In this document: positions 6,291-8,801 of the stretch, one piece after another
Layout: each line of letters starts with the position of its first letter
Numbering within the stretch: the first letter of the stretch is position 1
Source: Verrucomicrobiales bacterium
GTDB taxonomy: Bacteria; Verrucomicrobiota; Verrucomicrobiia; Limisphaerales; UBA9464
DNA: 8,801 bases
Reading direction: 5' to 3'
Assembly: GCA_003445095.1 (NCBI GenBank)
Contig: DLVS01000416.1
Coordinates: 1-8,801, forward strand
The notes under the pieces: generated by a model
Told to the model about the DNA's origin: nothing
The model's database searches: none
What the model saw: only the letters and a program-made list of their open reading frames with translations
Program-made: the position numbers and the translations under genes

Positions 6291-6716
6291 ATGACCGCTT
6301 CCCGAACCATTACCAACAGCTATCGGGACTTTCAGTTGCTCGATCTCAGCCGACTCCTGAAGACCTCAGTAGGCCGAGGCCCTTTCCTTCTCGTGCAGGA
6401 CGGCTGCGATCCCAGTGATCCCAAGTTGCGCGAGTGCTCCTTCGTGCTCACTCGTCGGGGCACCTGGCTGCATTATTATCTATTCCTGACACTGCCCGAG
6501 ACGGTCCGTCGTCGGTGCGCCATGTTTGAAGGAAGCGCAGAAGCACTCTCATTCGCTGCCAATCTGCCTGCGCAGGTGACGGTAGAGAATCCGATCTCGC
6601 TTCAAGAATTGATCCACGACAGCGGTTTCGAGCCTGATGCAAGCGATGCCGTGGGAAAGGCTCTCCTCGAACAACTTCACGACCGTCACCCTGTTCTCCC
6701 GAAATTAGCGGCCTGA
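6291..6716 (+). CDS. Conserved-looking hypothetical protein, third gene of the thioredoxin operon
   Basis: A 141-residue protein that I do not recognise. It starts seven bases after the thioredoxin stop and should be co-transcribed and possibly translationally coupled with it. It has no signal peptide or membrane segment. The middle (about 30-75) is predicted to be strand-rich: GPFLLVQDGCDPSDPKLREC, then SFVLTRRGTWLHYYLFLTLP. The C-terminal third (about 105-135) is helical (LQELIHDSGFEP, DAVGKALLEQLHD). Cysteines occur at about residues 39, 49 and 76, not in a CxxC arrangement. Codon use resembles its neighbours, which supports a real gene. The company of DUF2892 and thioredoxin hints at a redox or stress-related job, but no function can be assigned. 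Confidence 0.75.
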   Translation: MTASRTITNSYRDFQLLDLSRLLKTSVGRGPFLLVQDGCDPSDPKLRECSFVLTRRGTWLHYYLFLTLPETVRRRCAMFEGSAEALSFAANLPAQVTVENPISLQELIHDSGFEPDASDAVGKALLEQLHDRHPVLPKLAA

Positions 6717-6768
6717 CCCAAAAACGTTAACGGGATCGGGGATGGTTCAATAGCCAGCGGGAGATGAA

Positions 6769-6787
6769 AACGCTTAGTTCCAGCGTT
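6769..6787. repeat. Small inverted repeat between convergent genes
   Basis: AACGCT (6769-6774), loop TAGTTCC, AGCGTT (6782-6787) sits in the 121-base gap (6717-6837) between the ends of the plus-strand hypothetical gene and the minus-strand transglycosylase-like gene. That is where a bidirectional terminator is expected, but the stem is short and no T-run follows on either side. An 8-base palindrome CGTTAACG also lies at 6725-6732. I see nothing else in the gap. Confidence 0.35.
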
Positions 6788-6837
6788 GAGAAATGTTGGG
6801 CTCCGGCGGTGCTTAATGCGAAAGCGGAACGGGACGG

Positions 6838-7284
6838 TCATTTTTGAACAGGAAGGGCACCGACACGTCGGGCCCAAGCGCGGACATCGTCGAGGTAATC
6901 GCTACCTCGGTCAGAGCGTTGCGATCCCTTCACGCCGACGTTGTATGCGCGCACGGTGCGATCCCAATTCCCACCAACTTGGGCGTTGACCCAGAGCAGG
7001 TATCGGGCAGCCAGAGTCTGTGCGTAAGCAGTGTCTTGGGCGAGTCGATCGAAGCGATCCCCTTTTTGATGGACCTTCAGAAAGGCCGCTCGAGTCATCT
7101 GCCAGGGGCCAAGTTCGCCATGCCGGCCACGCTTGCGGTTCGTGTAGTGGACGCTTCCGTCCGGTTTATAAAATGAGGAAGTCTCCACCCCCAGAATGCC
7201 GTGAAGGACCCAATTGGGCACTTCTTCAGCGGCGGCCAGAAAACCGCTGAGGGCGAACATTACCGCACTCAGGACCCGCTTCAT
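6838..7284 (-). CDS. Small exported lytic-transglycosylase-like (SLT-fold) protein
   Basis: A 148-residue protein resembling the catalytic domain of Slt/lysozyme-fold lytic transglycosylases, which cleave the MurNAc-GlcNAc bond of peptidoglycan. Residues 1-19 form a signal peptide (MKRVLSAVMFALSGFLAAA), so it acts in the periplasm. GILGVETSS places the candidate catalytic glutamate at Glu34. GELGPWQMT (56-64) matches the Gly-Pro-x-Gln-Met/Ile block. NWDRTVRAYNVG (106-117) matches the RAYNxG block, and YLDDV (130-134) closes the domain as the usual Tyr-containing helix start. The protein is little more than one minimal domain, with no LysM or other cell-wall-binding part. ATG 7284 is supported by AGAAAGG seven bases upstream. 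It is downstream of the RND gene on the same strand after 128 bases, and no phage genes flank it. Family assignment is moderately strong; activity is inference. Confidence 0.78.
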   Translation of the reverse strand: MKRVLSAVMFALSGFLAAAEEVPNWVLHGILGVETSSFYKPDGSVHYTNRKRGRHGELGPWQMTRAAFLKVHQKGDRFDRLAQDTAYAQTLAARYLLWVNAQVGGNWDRTVRAYNVGVKGSQRSDRGSDYLDDVRAWARRVGALPVQK

Positions 7285-7412
7285 CCTGTGGCCTTTCTAA
7301 GGTTGTGACAGCTGTCTGGAAAGGAGAATGGTCGGTGGGAACAATGTCTTCCCGGCTTCGACAATGGCAACGGCGCGGTGCTCCACCTTCCCCTCGATGC
7401 CCTTTATTCGCC
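7285..7412. other. Intergenic gap between RND permease and transglycosylase-like gene
   Basis: A 128-base same-strand gap. It contains a perfect 10-base palindrome GACAGCTGTC at 7307-7316, 22 bases upstream of the transglycosylase-like ATG and close to its Shine-Dalgarno. This could be an operator or chance. No T-tailed hairpin ends the RND gene and no promoter of good match was found. Confidence 0.4.
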
Positions 7413-8801
7413 TCAAGAATTGGTCAGGGATCGGTATCGCAGGCGAGCCCGGCGGTTGGCCATAAAATAGAGTACGGGTACCGCCATGCGGCTGATGAGC
7501 AGGCTGGCGATCTCACCCGCCATAAGCGCAATCGCGAGTCCTTGGAAAATCGGGTCAGCCAAAATCACCGCCGCTCCAACGACCACGGCCAGCGCGGTCA
7601 GGAGCATCGGGCGGAAACGGACGGCTCCGGCATCGATGACGGCTTCGCTCAGGGGCAGGCCCTCCCGAAGGCGGAGCTCGATGAAATCGACGAGGATAAT
7701 CGAATTTCGCACCACAATACCAGCGCCGGCCATGAAGCCGATCATGCTGGTGGCGCTGAAAAACGCGTGCAACAAGCCGTGCGCCGGCAGGATTCCCACC
7801 AGCGAGAACGGAATCGCAATCATCACGACAAGCGGAGTCAGGAAGCTGCGAAACCAACCGACCATCAATACGTAGATGAGGATCAGACAGGCCGCGAAAG
7901 CCGCGCCTAAATCGCGAAAGACTTCGAGGGTGATCTGCCACTCACCGTCCCATTTCACGGCCGGCTCAGCATCGCTGAAGGGCATGGTGGCATTGAGGAT
8001 CTTCAACTCGGTGCCGCTTCCACCGAAGTCTCGAGGATCGAGTTTCCGGAGTTGGCGGTTCATCTGAAAGATCGCGTAAACGGGGCTTTCGACGACCCCG
8101 GCGACATCTCCGATCACGTAGACCACCGGCACCAGGTTCTTGTGATAGCGGCTCTTTTCGACGGTGGTATGCTCGATCGTCACCAACTCGCGCAGCGGAA
8201 TCAGAGGTGATTCGGAAGCCCCCGGCTCGGGCAAGGCGTTGGCGTCGCCCGAGCGCACGCGGATCGTCAGGAGTTCCTCCGGAGTCGTCTTGGCGGATCG
8301 CGGCAGCTCGAGCAAGATGTTCACGTCCTCTTTCTCCTCAGGTTGATGCAGCAGATCGACGCTCTCACCATCGACGGCCACCTTGAGCGTCTGGGAGATC
8401 GTGGCGGCGCTGACGCCGTGCAAAGCCGCCTTTTCCTTATCGATGACAAATCGGGCCTTTCGCTGATCAGCCTCGATGTACCAGTCCACATCGACGACGC
8501 CCGGCGTGGACTTGAAAATCTTCTTCACTGCTTCCGCCAGCTTCAGGCGATCTGCTTCTGTAGGTCCATAAACCTCCGCGACCAGAGTTTGAAGCACGGG
8601 CGGTCCAGGAGGCACCTCGGCGATGGCAACACGGGCCTCATAACGTTCCGCGATCGCCGTTACTTTCGGTCGAACCCGCTTGGCGACGTCGTGGCTTTGC
8701 GCCTTGCGTTCGTGTTTGCCCACCAAGTTTACCTGGATGTCGGCGATGTTGGCGCCCCGACGCAGAAAGTAGTGGCGGACGAGTCCATTGAAGTTGTAGG
8801 G
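7413..8801 (-). CDS. RND-family efflux permease, C-terminal part (partial, runs off the right edge)
   Basis: The frame is open to the window edge, giving 462 residues of an RND efflux permease (AcrB/CusA superfamily, about 1050 residues when whole). The start lies beyond base 8801. Residues 1-290 are the second half of the periplasmic porter/docking region (for example [20 protein letters not shown] near the start, and [22 protein letters not shown]). Five membrane helices follow, TM8-TM12, at about 297-316, 321-341, 347-373, 396-416 and 420-447. The TM10 block [17 protein letters not shown] has Arg365 where AcrB has Lys940 of the proton relay, a pattern seen in a branch of RND pumps. [16 protein letters not shown] and [15 protein letters not shown] are classic TM11-TM12 motifs. 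It works as an inner-membrane trimer that exports drugs or metals with a membrane-fusion protein and an outer-membrane channel, probably encoded further right. The substrate is not readable from this part. Confidence 0.93.
   Translation of the reverse strand, partial: PYNFNGLVRHYFLRRGANIADIQVNLVGKHERKAQSHDVAKRVRPKVTAIAERYEARVAIAEVPPGPPVLQTLVAEVYGPTEADRLKLAEAVKKIFKSTPGVVDVDWYIEADQRKARFVIDKEKAALHGVSAATISQTLKVAVDGESVDLLHQPEEKEDVNILLELPRSAKTTPEELLTIRVRSGDANALPEPGASESPLIPLRELVTIEHTTVEKSRYHKNLVPVVYVIGDVAGVVESPVYAIFQMNRQLRKLDPRDFGGSGTELKILNATMPFSDAEPAVKWDGEWQITLEVFRDLGAAFAACLILIYVLMVGWFRSFLTPLVVMIAIPFSLVGILPAHGLLHAFFSATSMIGFMAGAGIVVRNSIILVDFIELRLREGLPLSEAVIDAGAVRFRPMLLTALAVVVGAAVILADPIFQGLAIALMAGEIASLLISRMAVPVLYFMANRRARLRYRSLTNS

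Noticed and set aside
6838..7284. Prophage remnant based on the lysozyme-like gene
   Set aside because: No integrase, holin, terminase or structural phage gene is present in the window, and the protein has its own signal peptide.
7305..7910. A 201-codon plus-strand open frame antisense to the RND permease end
   Set aside because: Its translation is a charged, repetitive H/R/D/Q-rich string, as expected from the complement of hydrophobic helices; the minus strand encodes clear TM helices here.

Overview
The window is GC-rich bacterial chromosome. Its genes are the ordinary core and periplasmic kind, and there is no phage, insertion sequence, CRISPR array, tRNA or rRNA that I can see. The mix fits the Planctomycetota-Verrucomicrobiota side of the tree, most likely a verrucomicrobial relative: a secreted short ceramidase-like hydrolase, a secreted cyclase-family protein, a DXR with an ASKE variant motif, and Shine-Dalgarno sequences that are weak or absent at several starts. 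This placement rests on gene content and general familiarity, not on a marker search.

Layout from left to right: (1) a plus-strand, membrane-anchored FAD-linked oxidase (79-1611). (2) It converges, with only 26 bases between stop codons, on a minus-strand pair of exported hydrolases: a cyclase/kynurenine-formamidase-fold protein (1638-2456) and, upstream of it, a neutral ceramidase N-terminal-domain protein (2616-3986). (3) A 283-base divergent intergenic region (3987-4269) has a striking 32-base hairpin/inverted repeat almost exactly at its centre. (4) dxr (4270-5403) encodes the first committed enzyme of the MEP isoprenoid pathway. (5) A 190-base leader (5404-5593) contains a short direct repeat, an AT-rich promoter-like island, a small overlapping ORF and a GC hairpin. 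(6) A tight plus-strand operon follows: a DUF2892/YgaP-like membrane protein (5594-5815), a thioredoxin-2-type protein with an N-terminal zinc-ribbon (5822-6283), and an unrecognised 141-residue protein (6291-6716). (7) A minus-strand small exported lytic-transglycosylase-like protein (6838-7284) follows. (8) The right edge holds the C-terminal part of an RND-family efflux permease on the minus strand (7413 to beyond 8801).

Functional links: the DUF2892-thioredoxin-unknown operon looks like a small thiol-redox module. Its closeness to an RND pump resembles clusters for stress or efflux, but the two lie on opposite strands with a third gene between them. The two exported minus-strand hydrolases and the membrane-anchored oxidase suggest envelope or periplasmic catabolism. 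I found no convincing new multi-gene system. The best items for a second look are the central inverted repeat at 4112-4143, the structured leader of the thioredoxin operon with its possible 55-codon ORF, and the unknown protein at 6291-6716.
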